A stretch of DNA of 64,000 bases from JAAZKA01 sp034926225. GTDB taxonomy: Bacteria; Bacillota; Clostridia; Oscillospirales; QAMX01. Each line of letters starts with the position of its first letter. The first letter of the stretch is position 1. Location: positions 1 through 64,000 of the forward strand of contig JAYFRF010000016.1 in the NCBI GenBank assembly GCA_034926225.1, given 5' to 3'. The position numbers were made by a program, and so were the translations under genes. This document shows, piece after piece, positions 6,498 through 14,799 of this stretch. The notes under the pieces were generated by a model, which saw nothing but the letters and a program-made list of their open reading frames with translations, was not told where the DNA came from and made no database searches.

Positions 6498-9304
6498 TGG
6501 CTTCCAAATACAGAATCCACGAGATGGCCAAGGACTTCGGCATGCAGTCGAAGCGGATTATGGACATGCTCGGCGACATCGGGGTCTTCCCGAAGAACCA
6601 TATGCAGGTCTTGGAGCCGGATCAGTTGAATTACTTATTCGACCGACTGACGGCACAGACCCAGACTCCGGATATTCAGGCAGCCCTCGCGGCACAGGCG
6701 GCGCTCCCGCCGAAACAGAAGCCGAAAGCCGCTCCGCTCCCGCCCAAAGAGCCGGAACCCGAGCCTGCAGAAGAACCGAAGATTGAAGAAATAAAGGCAG
6801 AAGCGCCGAAAGAGGAAACGCCAAAGGAAGCTCTAAAGCCCCAGGCGCCTGTGTCGAATACGCCGCAAACACATGCGGCGAATATGCAGAGTGGCAAGCC
6901 TATGAACAATAACCGTGAGCCTCAGAATCCGCAGCCGAGACCCGCGCAGCACGCCGCGCAACAGCAGCCGAGACCGGTGCAGCCTGCCGCACAGCAGCAG
7001 CCGAGACCCGTGCAGTCCGCCGCACAGCAGCAGCCGAGACCCGCGCAGTCCGCCGCACAGCAGCAGCCGAGACCCGCGCAGCCCGCTGCGCAGCAGCAGC
7101 CGAGACCTGCGCAGCCCGCCGCACAGCAGCGACCGAAACCCGTGCAGTCCGCCGCGCAGCAGCAGCGGGGAGACGCCCGCCGCCAGCGCTTTCAGACCCC
7201 TGTCGTGCCGCAAAAGCCTAAGAAGGTTGAAAAGACGGAGCCCAAACGCCCGGAACAGCCGAAAAATACCATCACCCTTCAGGGCCGCGCAACGGATAAT
7301 GAGCCGATCGTCGTGACCACTGCCGACGATAAGACTAAAGGCCACAAGATCGATACGCGCGGAGAGAGCGTCAACCTCGACCGCTACGACGAGCGCATCG
7401 AAAAGTTCGTTCCCGACAGTGTCGTGGGCGCGGATTCCTCCAAGCAAAAGCTGACCAAAAAGAATACCGATAAAAAACCGGCCCTCTCCGCTAAAAAGCG
7501 GCAGGAGGAAGCCGATCGCATGAGAAAGCTTCGCCAGGAGATGCTTAAAAAGCAGGTCCTCAAGGTGATGATCCCCGACGAAATCGCCGTCGGCGAGCTG
7601 GCGATGCGTCTCAAAAAGACCGCGTCCGACGTCATTAAGCAGCTGATGAAGCTCGGTATCATGGCGTCTGTCTCCCAGTTTATCGATTACGATACCGCGG
7701 CTCTTGTCGCGATAGAGCTTGGCGCAAAGGTCGAGCATGAGGTGATCGTTACCATCGAGGATCGTCTGATTGACGTCTCCGAAGACCGGGAGGAAAATCT
7801 CTCCCCGCGCGATCCTGTCGTCGTCGTCATGGGTCACGTCGACCACGGCAAAACCTCCCTCCTCGACCGCATCCGCAGCGCCAATGTCGCCGCCGGGGAA
7901 GCGGGCGGCATTACCCAGCACATCGGCGCCTATCGGGTGCATATTAATGATCGGGATATCACCTTCATCGACACCCCCGGGCATGAAGCCTTTACCTCTA
8001 TGCGCGCGCGCGGCGCGTCCATCACCGACGTCGTTATCCTCGTCGTCGCCGCAGACGACGGTATCATGCCCCAGACGGTCGAGGCGATTAACCACGCCAA
8101 GGCCGCCGGCGCTCCCATCGTCGTTGCGATCAACAAGATCGATAAGGAAAATGCCCAGCCCGACCGCGTGCTGCAGCAACTCACCGAGTATGAGCTTGTC
8201 CCCGAACAGTGGGGCGGCGATACCATCTGCTGCCCGATCTCCGCGCTGAAAGGCGAGGGTATTGAAAATCTGCTCGAAATGGTGCTTTTAACCGCCGATA
8301 TGCTCGATTTGAAGGCCAATCCCGACCGTGCGGCCAGGGGTACCGTTATCGAAGCCCGTCTTGACCGCGGCCGCGGCCCGGTGGCTACCGTCCTTGTCCA
8401 GAACGGTACCTTAAACGCAGGCGATGTCATCATCGCCGGCACCTCCGTCGGTCACGTCCGTGTGATGACGGACGACCGCGGTGAACGCATTGAAAAGGCC
8501 GGCCCGTCCGTCCCCGCGGAGATCGTCGGCTTATCTGAAGTGCCTTCCGCAGGAGATCTGTTCTACGCTGTCGAAGACGAACGCATGGCACGCGAGTTGG
8601 TCGAGCAGCGCAAGAGCGAACAGAAGGAGGAGGTCGCCTCCCATGTCCAGCGTGTCTCCCTCGACTCCCTGTTTGATTATATCAAGGAAGGCGAGATGAA
8701 GGAGCTGAACATCATCGTCAAAGCCGACGTGAACGGTACGGCTGAGGCGGTGCGTGCGTCGCTTGAAAAGCTCACGAATGAAGAAGTTCGTCTGCGCGTG
8801 ATTCACGCGGGCGTCGGCGCGATCAACGAGTCCGACGTCATGCTGGCTAACGCCTCCAACGCGATCATCGTCGGCTTTAACGTCCGTCCCTCTCAGGCGG
8901 CGTCCGATGCCGCAGAATTGGCGAAGGTCGATGTGCGGCTGTACCGCGTCATCTACGACTGCCTGGAGGAGATGGAAGCGGCAATGAAGGGCATGCTTGC
9001 CCCGAAGTACCGCGAGGTCGTCCTCGGCCGCGCGCAGGTGCGTCAGGTCTACAAGATCACCGGCGTCGGCGCGATCGCAGGCTGCTATGTCCAGTCCGGC
9101 AAGGTTGTCCGCTCGGCGAAGGTGCGTATCGTCCGTGACGGCATCGTCATCCTCGAGGGCGAGATGGCATCTTTAAAGCGCTTCAAGGACGACGCCAAGG
9201 AAGTCGCGCAAGGGTACGAATGCGGTATCGGCATTGAGAAATTCAACGATATCAAGGTCGACGACGTCATCGAAGCCTTTACGATGGAAGAAATCAAGCA
9301 GTAA
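6497..9304 (+). CDS. infB: Translation initiation factor IF-2
   Basis: 935 residues. Order: IF2_N helix-turn-helix (1-55; KYRIHEMAKDFGMQSKRIMDML), a long Pro/Gln/Lys-rich linker (60-330) with seven 11-residue repeats, a second IF2_N segment (about 350-420), then the GTPase domain. G1 is GHVDHGKT from residue 446, with DTPGHE (G3) and NKID (G4), followed by domains II, III and C2. It delivers formyl-Met-tRNA to the 30S subunit. Start ATG 6497 has GGAGG about 9 bp upstream inside the preceding gene and overlaps its stop. A terminator-like hairpin follows. Confidence 0.97.
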   Translation: MASKYRIHEMAKDFGMQSKRIMDMLGDIGVFPKNHMQVLEPDQLNYLFDRLTAQTQTPDIQAALAAQAALPPKQKPKAAPLPPKEPEPEPAEEPKIEEIKAEAPKEETPKEALKPQAPVSNTPQTHAANMQSGKPMNNNREPQNPQPRPAQHAAQQQPRPVQPAAQQQPRPVQSAAQQQPRPAQSAAQQQPRPAQPAAQQQPRPAQPAAQQRPKPVQSAAQQQRGDARRQRFQTPVVPQKPKKVEKTEPKRPEQPKNTITLQGRATDNEPIVVTTADDKTKGHKIDTRGESVNLDRYDERIEKFVPDSVVGADSSKQKLTKKNTDKKPALSAKKRQEEADRMRKLRQEMLKKQVLKVMIPDEIAVGELAMRLKKTASDVIKQLMKLGIMASVSQFIDYDTAALVAIELGAKVEHEVIVTIEDRLIDVSEDREENLSPRDPVVVVMGHVDHGKTSLLDRIRSANVAAGEAGGITQHIGAYRVHINDRDITFIDTPGHEAFTSMRARGASITDVVILVVAADDGIMPQTVEAINHAKAAGAPIVVAINKIDKENAQPDRVLQQLTEYELVPEQWGGDTICCPISALKGEGIENLLEMVLLTADMLDLKANPDRAARGTVIEARLDRGRGPVATVLVQNGTLNAGDVIIAGTSVGHVRVMTDDRGERIEKAGPSVPAEIVGLSEVPSAGDLFYAVEDERMARELVEQRKSEQKEEVASHVQRVSLDSLFDYIKEGEMKELNIIVKADVNGTAEAVRASLEKLTNEEVRLRVIHAGVGAINESDVMLANASNAIIVGFNVRPSQAASDAAELAKVDVRLYRVIYDCLEEMEAAMKGMLAPKYREVVLGRAQVRQVYKITGVGAIAGCYVQSGKVVRSAKVRIVRDGIVILEGEMASLKRFKDDAKEVAQGYECGIGIEKFNDIKVDDVIEAFTMEEIKQ
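6935..7165 (+). repeat. Seven tandem 33-bp repeats in the infB linker
   Basis: Seven 11-residue units of the type PRPAQPAAQQQ (residues 147-223) are encoded by 33-bp units differing at a few bases (Ala/Val, Pro/Ser/His swaps). They fall in the natural spacer between the IF2_N domains, where length variation is tolerated. Confidence 0.9.
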
Positions 9305-9313
9305 AAAACCGTT

Positions 9314-9359
9314 GCGGGCGACCGTCGGGGAAAGCCCCTTTGGTTGCCCGCGTTTTTTT
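9314..9359 (+). terminator. Hairpin with U-tract between infB and rbfA
   Basis: GCGGGCGACC (9314-9323) pairs with GGTTGCCCGC (9342-9351), with an inner GGGG/CCCC stem, followed by seven T residues. It probably ends part of the transcription after infB and lowers expression of rbfA and nrnA. Confidence 0.8.
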
Positions 9360-9390
9360 CGAGCATACGAGCATAACGGAAAGGAATATT

Positions 9391-9738
9391 ATGGCCAACA
9401 ATCGTATTGACCGCATTTCGGCGGAATATCATCGCGCGATGGCGGAGGCGCTGCGTACCGTGAAGGATCCGCGCGTGTCGGGGATGACGTCCATCACACG
9501 CTGCGAGGTCACGGGCGATCTGCGCTACGCGAAGGTGTATATCAGCGTGCTCGGCGGCGACGAGAAGGAAGCGCTCAAAGGTCTAAAGTCCGCGGCGGGC
9601 TATCTGCGTCATGCCGTCGGGGAGAAACTGCAGCTCCGTGCGTCTCCCGAGCCGGTTTTCCACATCGACGACTCCATTCGCTACGGCGCGCAGATCTTAG
9701 AAAAGCTGCACGAAATCGAGGGAAAGCAAAGTGAGTGA
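9391..9738 (+). CDS. rbfA: Ribosome-binding factor A
   Basis: 115 residues, the usual RbfA length. The KH-like fold signature is seen in RISAEYHRAMAEALRTVKDPR, GMTSITRCEVTGDLRYAKVYIS and the FHIDDSIRYG ending. It matures the 5' end of 16S rRNA in 30S subunits, mainly in the cold. ATG 9391 follows GGAAAGG. An in-frame upstream start at 9340 lies in the terminator and is rejected. It overlaps the nrnA start by 8 bp. Confidence 0.94.
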   Translation: MANNRIDRISAEYHRAMAEALRTVKDPRVSGMTSITRCEVTGDLRYAKVYISVLGGDEKEALKGLKSAAGYLRHAVGEKLQLRASPEPVFHIDDSIRYGAQILEKLHEIEGKQSE

Positions 9739-10726
9739 GCATTATCTGTCGCCCGAGGAAGCGGCGCAAAGATTGCAGACATACGACCGCGTCCTCGTCT
9801 TAACGCATAAGCGGCCCGACGGGGATACCATCGGAAGCGCGTCGGCCCTCATTCAGGGACTGCGCGCTCAGGGTAAAACGGCCTACGCCTGCGAAAACCC
9901 CGAGGTCACGCCGCGCTATGAGCCGTATCTCGTCCCCTACTATCCTCCCAAGGGCTTTACGCCGGATGTGATCGTCGCGACGGACATCGCGGCGGCTTCC
10001 CTCCTGCCCGACACGATGCGCAAGTATGCCGATTCCGTGGCGCTGGCGATCGATCACCACGGCGCAAGCCGGGACTTTGCGCGGGAAATCTGCGTCGAGC
10101 CGACGTTCGCAGCCTGCGGCGAGCTGATTTACACGATTTTAGGACTGATGGACGTGACCATCAACGCATCGATTGCGGACGCGCTGTATACCGCGATTTC
10201 CACGGACACTGGCTGCTTCCGCTATTCGAACACGACCGCGCAGACCCACCGCATCATCGCGGCGCTGATGGACGCGGGCTGCCAGGCGGCGTACTTGAAT
10301 CAGATCCTTTTTGAGATCCGTACCCCCGCGCGCGTCGCCATCGAGAGCGCGGTGCTGCGCGACATCGTCTACTACGCGTCCGGCGCGGTGGCTGTCGCGA
10401 AGGTTTCCCGCGAGCTTGTCGCCCGTACCGGGGCGACGGAGGATGACATGGAATCCCTGTCATCGCTGGCGCGCCGCATCGAGGGCGTGCGCATCGGCGT
10501 GACGCTGTACGAGCGCCGCGAAGGCATCAAGGTTTCCGTCCGTACGGATGAAACGGTAGATGCGTCGGCGATCTGTGCGCGTTTCGGCGGCGGCGGACAC
10601 CCGCGAGCGGCGGGCTGTACCCTGGCCGGTGCGGAGATGACGCTGGAAGGCGCGTCGCGTACCATACGGGGAGCGATTTTCGAAATGATCGAGGACTTGA
10701 AATGGACAGACGGCGACCGACTGTAA
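9731..10726 (+). CDS. nrnA: DHH/DHHA1 phosphoesterase, bifunctional oligoribonuclease/pAp phosphatase NrnA
   Basis: 331 residues starting at GTG 9731 inside the rbfA end. The N-terminal DHH domain shows LTHKRPDGDTIGSASAL (metal ligands), ATDIAA and the namesake LAIDHHG. The DHHA1 domain ends in GGGGHPRAAGCTL. NrnA degrades 2-5-nt RNA fragments and dephosphorylates pAp from sulfur assimilation. Location after rbfA is standard for Firmicutes. The genes truB and ribF, which often follow, are absent here; a small membrane protein replaces them. Confidence 0.93.
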   Translation: MSEHYLSPEEAAQRLQTYDRVLVLTHKRPDGDTIGSASALIQGLRAQGKTAYACENPEVTPRYEPYLVPYYPPKGFTPDVIVATDIAAASLLPDTMRKYADSVALAIDHHGASRDFAREICVEPTFAACGELIYTILGLMDVTINASIADALYTAISTDTGCFRYSNTTAQTHRIIAALMDAGCQAAYLNQILFEIRTPARVAIESAVLRDIVYYASGAVAVAKVSRELVARTGATEDDMESLSSLARRIEGVRIGVTLYERREGIKVSVRTDETVDASAICARFGGGGHPRAAGCTLAGAEMTLEGASRTIRGAIFEMIEDLKWTDGDRL

Positions 10727-11379
10727 ACGCAGATTGTCCGTTTGGCACGCTTCCCTTTCTCGGCACGGCGCTTGCCGTACTGTGTTGGCTGAACGCCGCG
10801 TGGACGGTCTCAGACCGCTTCCTCTCGCGGATCCTATCTGCCGGGGACGAAGAAATCATTCTCCGTTATCTCGAAAGCGCGGCCATTTTCAGCTGTGTTT
10901 TTTTTCCCGGCGGCGCGCTCTTTTTGTATCTCCTGTCGATCAGGGTCACGGATACCATGGCGGACAAAGGCGGCTTCCTTCTTTGCGCGGCCTCCGCCCT
11001 ATGCGCCATTCTCAGCACCGCGCTGTCGTTTGTCCTCCCGAACGTGCTCCTTTTAACCGCCGTCCTGATGCCGCTGTCCACGATATTCCTGCTTGTCGCC
11101 TTTCTGATCTTTGCGAGTAACCGTGAAAACTCCCGCGACACCCGCCTGTTCGGGACGATCGCGGTACCCTTCCTTGTCCTTCGCGTTTTCGCCTATCTTT
11201 TCGCCTACTACACCGCCTGGACACTACAGCAGGGCGGCTCCAGTGCGCTTTTATTATCCATCTCCAGCTATGCCGTCCTTTTTGTCAATATCATCTCCTA
11301 CACCTTCGTCGGCACGACCTTCCTGTTTATGCGCACCCCTGTCCCTGCGCCAAACTATCCGCTGAAGCTGAAATATTGA
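10702..11379 (+). CDS. Hypothetical six-helix membrane protein
   Basis: 225 residues, not recognised as a known family. About six hydrophobic segments are visible (roughly 17-33, 50-70, 83-104, 108-130, 145-166, 183-207), with short polar loops and a C-terminal LKLKY. The start ATG 10702 lies 25 bp inside nrnA, with GAGG 7 bp upstream, so translation is coupled to nrnA. The gene is last in the rimP operon and ends just before a strong terminator. The function cannot be inferred from context. Confidence 0.75.
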   Translation: MDRRRPTVNADCPFGTLPFLGTALAVLCWLNAAWTVSDRFLSRILSAGDEEIILRYLESAAIFSCVFFPGGALFLYLLSIRVTDTMADKGGFLLCAASALCAILSTALSFVLPNVLLLTAVLMPLSTIFLLVAFLIFASNRENSRDTRLFGTIAVPFLVLRVFAYLFAYYTAWTLQQGGSSALLLSISSYAVLFVNIISYTFVGTTFLFMRTPVPAPNYPLKLKY

Positions 11380-11390
11380 AAAACGGAGAA

Positions 11391-11446
11391 GCCTCCCCAT
11401 CACAAAGCGCCTATTTAGCGGCGCTTTGTGATGGGGAGGCTTTTTC
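11391..11446. terminator. Bidirectional intrinsic terminator
   Basis: A stem of about 20 bp (GCCTCCCCATCACAAAGCGC at 11391-11410, complement at 11421-11440) with a short loop. It has TTTTT on the plus side and A-rich sequence on the other. It serves the rimP operon end and the convergent pepF gene. Confidence 0.9.
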
Positions 11447-11473
11447 GTATAGAAAGAGGCCCGGGAGAGGAGA

Positions 11474-13189
11474 TTAGAACCGGGAATCGTCGAAGGTGAG
11501 AAGCTTTTCCTGGAAGTAGCGGACAGCTTCCCGCATTACGCCGGGCTTGAAGGGGGACTGCAAGCCGCCTGCCTCGACTAAGCCCAGGAAGGTTTTACTA
11601 CCGCCGAGTGAGCAAAGCTTGAGGTAGTCCTGCCAGGCGTCGGGATCGTGCTTGTCGAAGCGGATATAGAACTGCATCGCGCAGACCTGCGCGAGGGTAT
11701 AGTCGATATAATAGAAGGGGCGCTCGTAGATATGCGTCTGGCGCTGCCAGCGGCCGCCCTGCTCGAGATAGTTATCCTCGGGACTCGTGATACCGTCGTC
11801 GAAGTCGAGGTCGGGCATATACTCGCGCTCGAGCCTGCGCCAGAGGGCGAACAGGTCGGACGGCGTCAGCTCGGGGTTTGCGTAGACCTCATGCTGGAAC
11901 TCGTCGACGAGGCAGCCGTAGGGGATGAAGCGCAGAATGTCCACAAGCTGCATATAACGGAACTTTTCCGTCTCCGCGCCGAAAAACGGCTCCATGTACG
12001 GGGACGTGATCAGTTCCATCGACATCGAGTGGATCTCGCAGCTTTCGTACGTCGGGGAGAAGTAGGCGGGGATATCGATTTTACGCATGGACTGGTACAT
12101 TTGGAGCGCGTGACCGGCCTCATGGGTCAAAACGTCGACGTCGTCCTTCGTACCGTTGAAGTTTGAGAAGATGAAGGGGGCTTTAAAGACCGGGAAGGCG
12201 GTGCAGTAGCCGCCGGTTTCCTTGCCGGACTTTGCGACGAGATCCATCAGCTCGTTTTCCGTCATATAGTCGAAAAACTCCTTCGTTTCGGGGGAGAGAC
12301 GGGCATACATCGCGCGGGCCTTTTCGACCAGTTCCGCCGGCGTGCCGATCGGATGGGGATTGCCCGTCGCGAACTGATAGTCTATGTCGTAGTATTTTAA
12401 GGAATCCAGCCCCAGACGTTTGCGCTGGCGCTCGTTGATCTCGCAGACGAGCGGCACGAGATACTTCTTGACCTCGTCGCGGTAAACCTTGACCATATCG
12501 GCGTTATAATCCATACGCTCCATGCGGATATAGCCTAAGGGGACATAGGTATCGAAGCTGAGCTTTTTCGCCATCGTGTCGCGCGTGCGGACAAGGGCGT
12601 CATAGATACGGTCGAGCGTCTCGCGGTGGGCGGCGAACCAGCCGTAATAGGCGGCGTTCGCATCTCGGCGGACGTTGCGGTCGGAGGAGGTGCGGTAGGG
12701 CATCATCTGGGACAGGTTGAGCGTCTTGCCGTCAAATGTTAGCTCCGCGCCGCCTAAAAGCTTGCCGTATTCGGTCGTCAGGCGGTTTTCCTCCTGCAAA
12801 TCGGGAATAATTTCCTCGGAAAACTGCTTTTTCTCATTTTCCAGCTTGCGGAAGAAAAGCGTGCCGATGGAATGCTCAAGATCGGCGCGATAGGGCGAGC
12901 CAAGCACGGCGTCGTTGGCTTTTTGCAGATACATCTGCATGACGGGGCCGTTCTCGTCGTAGTAACTGATCTCCTCGCTGTAAAACGCGTCGCGCGTGTC
13001 GATGGAGTGACGGGTGAAAGCGAGGGACATGTTAGTATCAGCCTCGAGCGAGAAGGCGAACAGCTCGCGCAAAACGATTTCGGCATTTTCCGCGTCGGCG
13101 GCGCCGGCAAAGGACATCATAAAGTCCTCGCAGGCTTTCTTGACCTCCTCGACGGTGATGCGGCGGTAGGACATTTCGGAAAATTTCAT
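11474..13189 (-). CDS. pepF: M3-family oligoendopeptidase (PepF-like)
   Basis: 571 residues. The zinc site is clear: THEAGHALQ places H356, E357 and H360, with the third ligand Glu expected in the SCEIHSMSMEL segment (FSPTYESCEIHSMS). The N-terminal half is the helical oligoendopeptidase F region. The enzyme is cytoplasmic and hydrolyses short peptides. The start ATG 13189 follows AAAAAGGAGAATCCTC. It is convergent with the rimP operon and divergent from the polyphosphate kinase gene. The family also includes thimet-type peptidases, so exact specificity is open. Confidence 0.9.
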   Translation of the reverse strand: MKFSEMSYRRITVEEVKKACEDFMMSFAGAADAENAEIVLRELFAFSLEADTNMSLAFTRHSIDTRDAFYSEEISYYDENGPVMQMYLQKANDAVLGSPYRADLEHSIGTLFFRKLENEKKQFSEEIIPDLQEENRLTTEYGKLLGGAELTFDGKTLNLSQMMPYRTSSDRNVRRDANAAYYGWFAAHRETLDRIYDALVRTRDTMAKKLSFDTYVPLGYIRMERMDYNADMVKVYRDEVKKYLVPLVCEINERQRKRLGLDSLKYYDIDYQFATGNPHPIGTPAELVEKARAMYARLSPETKEFFDYMTENELMDLVAKSGKETGGYCTAFPVFKAPFIFSNFNGTKDDVDVLTHEAGHALQMYQSMRKIDIPAYFSPTYESCEIHSMSMELITSPYMEPFFGAETEKFRYMQLVDILRFIPYGCLVDEFQHEVYANPELTPSDLFALWRRLEREYMPDLDFDDGITSPEDNYLEQGGRWQRQTHIYERPFYYIDYTLAQVCAMQFYIRFDKHDPDAWQDYLKLCSLGGSKTFLGLVEAGGLQSPFKPGVMREAVRYFQEKLLTFDDSRF

Positions 13190-13216
13190 GAGGATTCTCC
13201 TTTTTTATTTTGGGTA

Positions 13217-13245
13217 TTGTAATTTCGTGTCAAATTCGCTATAAT
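13217..13245 (+). promoter_or_regulatory. Promoter of the PPK2 gene
   Basis: TTGTAA (13217-13222) and TATAAT (13240-13245) are spaced by 17 bp, giving a start near 13252 and a leader of about 42 nt. Confidence 0.65.
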
Positions 13246-13293
13246 AAAAGCAGCCGCGTATGAATATTCAATACTGTTTGGAGGCGTTATGCC

Positions 13294-14799
13294 ATGCTGG
13301 CCGACCTGAAACTGAACCGCGAGCTTTCCAAGGGAGAATACAAGGAACGCATCAAACCCATTCGCGAGGCGCTCGCGCGGGAATCGCTGCGCGTGAAGGC
13401 CGAGCGCGTGCCGGTCGTCGTCCTGTTCGAAGGCTTCGGCGCGGCGGGGAAGGGCAGCTATATCTCCGAGCTGATTCTCAATTGGGATCCGCGCGGCTTC
13501 CGTGTCTTCTCCACGCGGGAGCCCGACGTCAATCAGGCACGCCGCCCGTGGCTCTGGCGTTTCTGGGAGAACCTCCCCGAATACGGCAAGATCGCCGTCT
13601 TCGACAGGAGCTGGTACCGCGACGTCACCGTGGACCGCGTCGACTGCGGCCTTGCCGACGAGATCATCGACCAGAAGTACGACGACATCAACACGTTCGA
13701 ACGCCAGCTCACCGACGACGGCTACTGCGTCATCAAGCTTTTCCTGTGTATCTCCTGCGAGGAGCAGAAGAAGCGCTTTACGCATCTGCGCGCGTCGGAG
13801 AATACCGCGTGGCGCGTGACCGATGCCGATATGATGCACAACCGGCAGTATAAACGCCACTTTAACGCCTTCGACGAGATGATCCGCCGCACCGATACGC
13901 CGAATGCGCCGTGGCATGCCGTGGCGACGACCGACCGCCGCTACGGGACCGTGACCGCGTTCGAGATCATCGCGAATGCGATGAAGGAGGCCGTCGACCG
14001 CGCAATCGCGGAGCGTGCCGCCCGCGCCGCGAGGACCGAGCTGCCGCCCGTCGTCTTTGACCCGAGCGCTCCGACGATGCCGATTCCGAAGCTCGCGGAG
14101 GTGGATCTCGACCGGCATATCGAGGACGACCGGTATAAGCGGGAGCTGGAAGGCTGCCGCACAGAGATCGCCGAGCTCCATAACCGCATTTATCGCGCGA
14201 AAATCCCCGTCGTCATCGTGTACGAAGGCTGGGACGCGGCCGGCAAGGGCGGCAATATCAAACGGCTTGTCAGCTCGTTTGACGCGCGCGGCTACGGGGT
14301 GATCCCGATTGCCGCGCCGACGCCGGATGAGCAAAACCACTATTATCTGTGGCGCTTCTGGAAGGAGCTGCCGCGTACGGGGCACATCGCGATCTTCGAC
14401 CGCAGCTGGTACGGCCGCGTCATGGTGGAGCGCATCGAGGGCTTCTGTACGCAGGAGCAATGGATGCGCGCGTATCGGGAGATCAACGAATTCGAGAAGT
14501 TCCTGACGGACTGGAAAACGGTGGTCGTGAAGTTCTGGCTGCATATCGATTCAGACGAGCAGCTCCGGCGGTTTAATAACCGCGCGGACGACCCGGACAA
14601 AGCATGGAAGCTGTCACAGGAGGACTGGCGCAACCGCGACAAGTGGCCGCAGTATGAGGAAGCCGTGAACGACATGCTCCGCTGCACGAATACGGAGTCC
14701 GCGCCCTGGTATATTATCGAGTCCAACGACAAGAAATATGCGCGCATCCGCGTGATGAAGACCATGATCGACACATTGCATCAAGCTCTCGGTGACTGA
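13294..14799 (+). CDS. pap: Two-domain polyphosphate kinase 2 / polyphosphate:AMP phosphotransferase
   Basis: 501 residues built from two PPK2 domains. The Walker A of domain 1 is FEGFGAAGKG (about 45-54) and of domain 2 YEGWDAAGKGGN (about 310-320). Each is followed by the lid/RSWY motif (FDRSWYRD, FDRSWYGR). Fused class II PPK2 enzymes phosphorylate AMP to ADP with polyphosphate. In domain 1 the conserved Walker Asp is Gly (GFGAAGKG), so it is probably catalytically weak and structural, as in other fused members. The start ATG 13294 lacks an obvious strong ribosome site. The last 19 bp overlap the convergent mutY end. Confidence 0.88.
   Translation: MLADLKLNRELSKGEYKERIKPIREALARESLRVKAERVPVVVLFEGFGAAGKGSYISELILNWDPRGFRVFSTREPDVNQARRPWLWRFWENLPEYGKIAVFDRSWYRDVTVDRVDCGLADEIIDQKYDDINTFERQLTDDGYCVIKLFLCISCEEQKKRFTHLRASENTAWRVTDADMMHNRQYKRHFNAFDEMIRRTDTPNAPWHAVATTDRRYGTVTAFEIIANAMKEAVDRAIAERAARAARTELPPVVFDPSAPTMPIPKLAEVDLDRHIEDDRYKRELEGCRTEIAELHNRIYRAKIPVVIVYEGWDAAGKGGNIKRLVSSFDARGYGVIPIAAPTPDEQNHYYLWRFWKELPRTGHIAIFDRSWYGRVMVERIEGFCTQEQWMRAYREINEFEKFLTDWKTVVVKFWLHIDSDEQLRRFNNRADDPDKAWKLSQEDWRNRDKWPQYEEAVNDMLRCTNTESAPWYIIESNDKKYARIRVMKTMIDTLHQALGD

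Noticed and set aside
5425..6579. Long frames in the other strand and frame of the ylxQ repeat block
   Set aside because: The 36-bp repeat lacks stops in several frames, so any frame through it stays open. Only the frame with the L7Ae domain has a start, a ribosome site and operon coupling.
6833..8179. A 448-codon frame antisense to infB
   Set aside because: It lies wholly inside infB, whose GTPase motifs are intact, and the antisense product shows only low-complexity Leu/Arg/Gly sequence.
13186..14544. A 452-codon frame antisense to the PPK2 gene
   Set aside because: The plus strand has both PPK2 domains; the antisense product has no recognisable domain and runs into the intergenic promoter.
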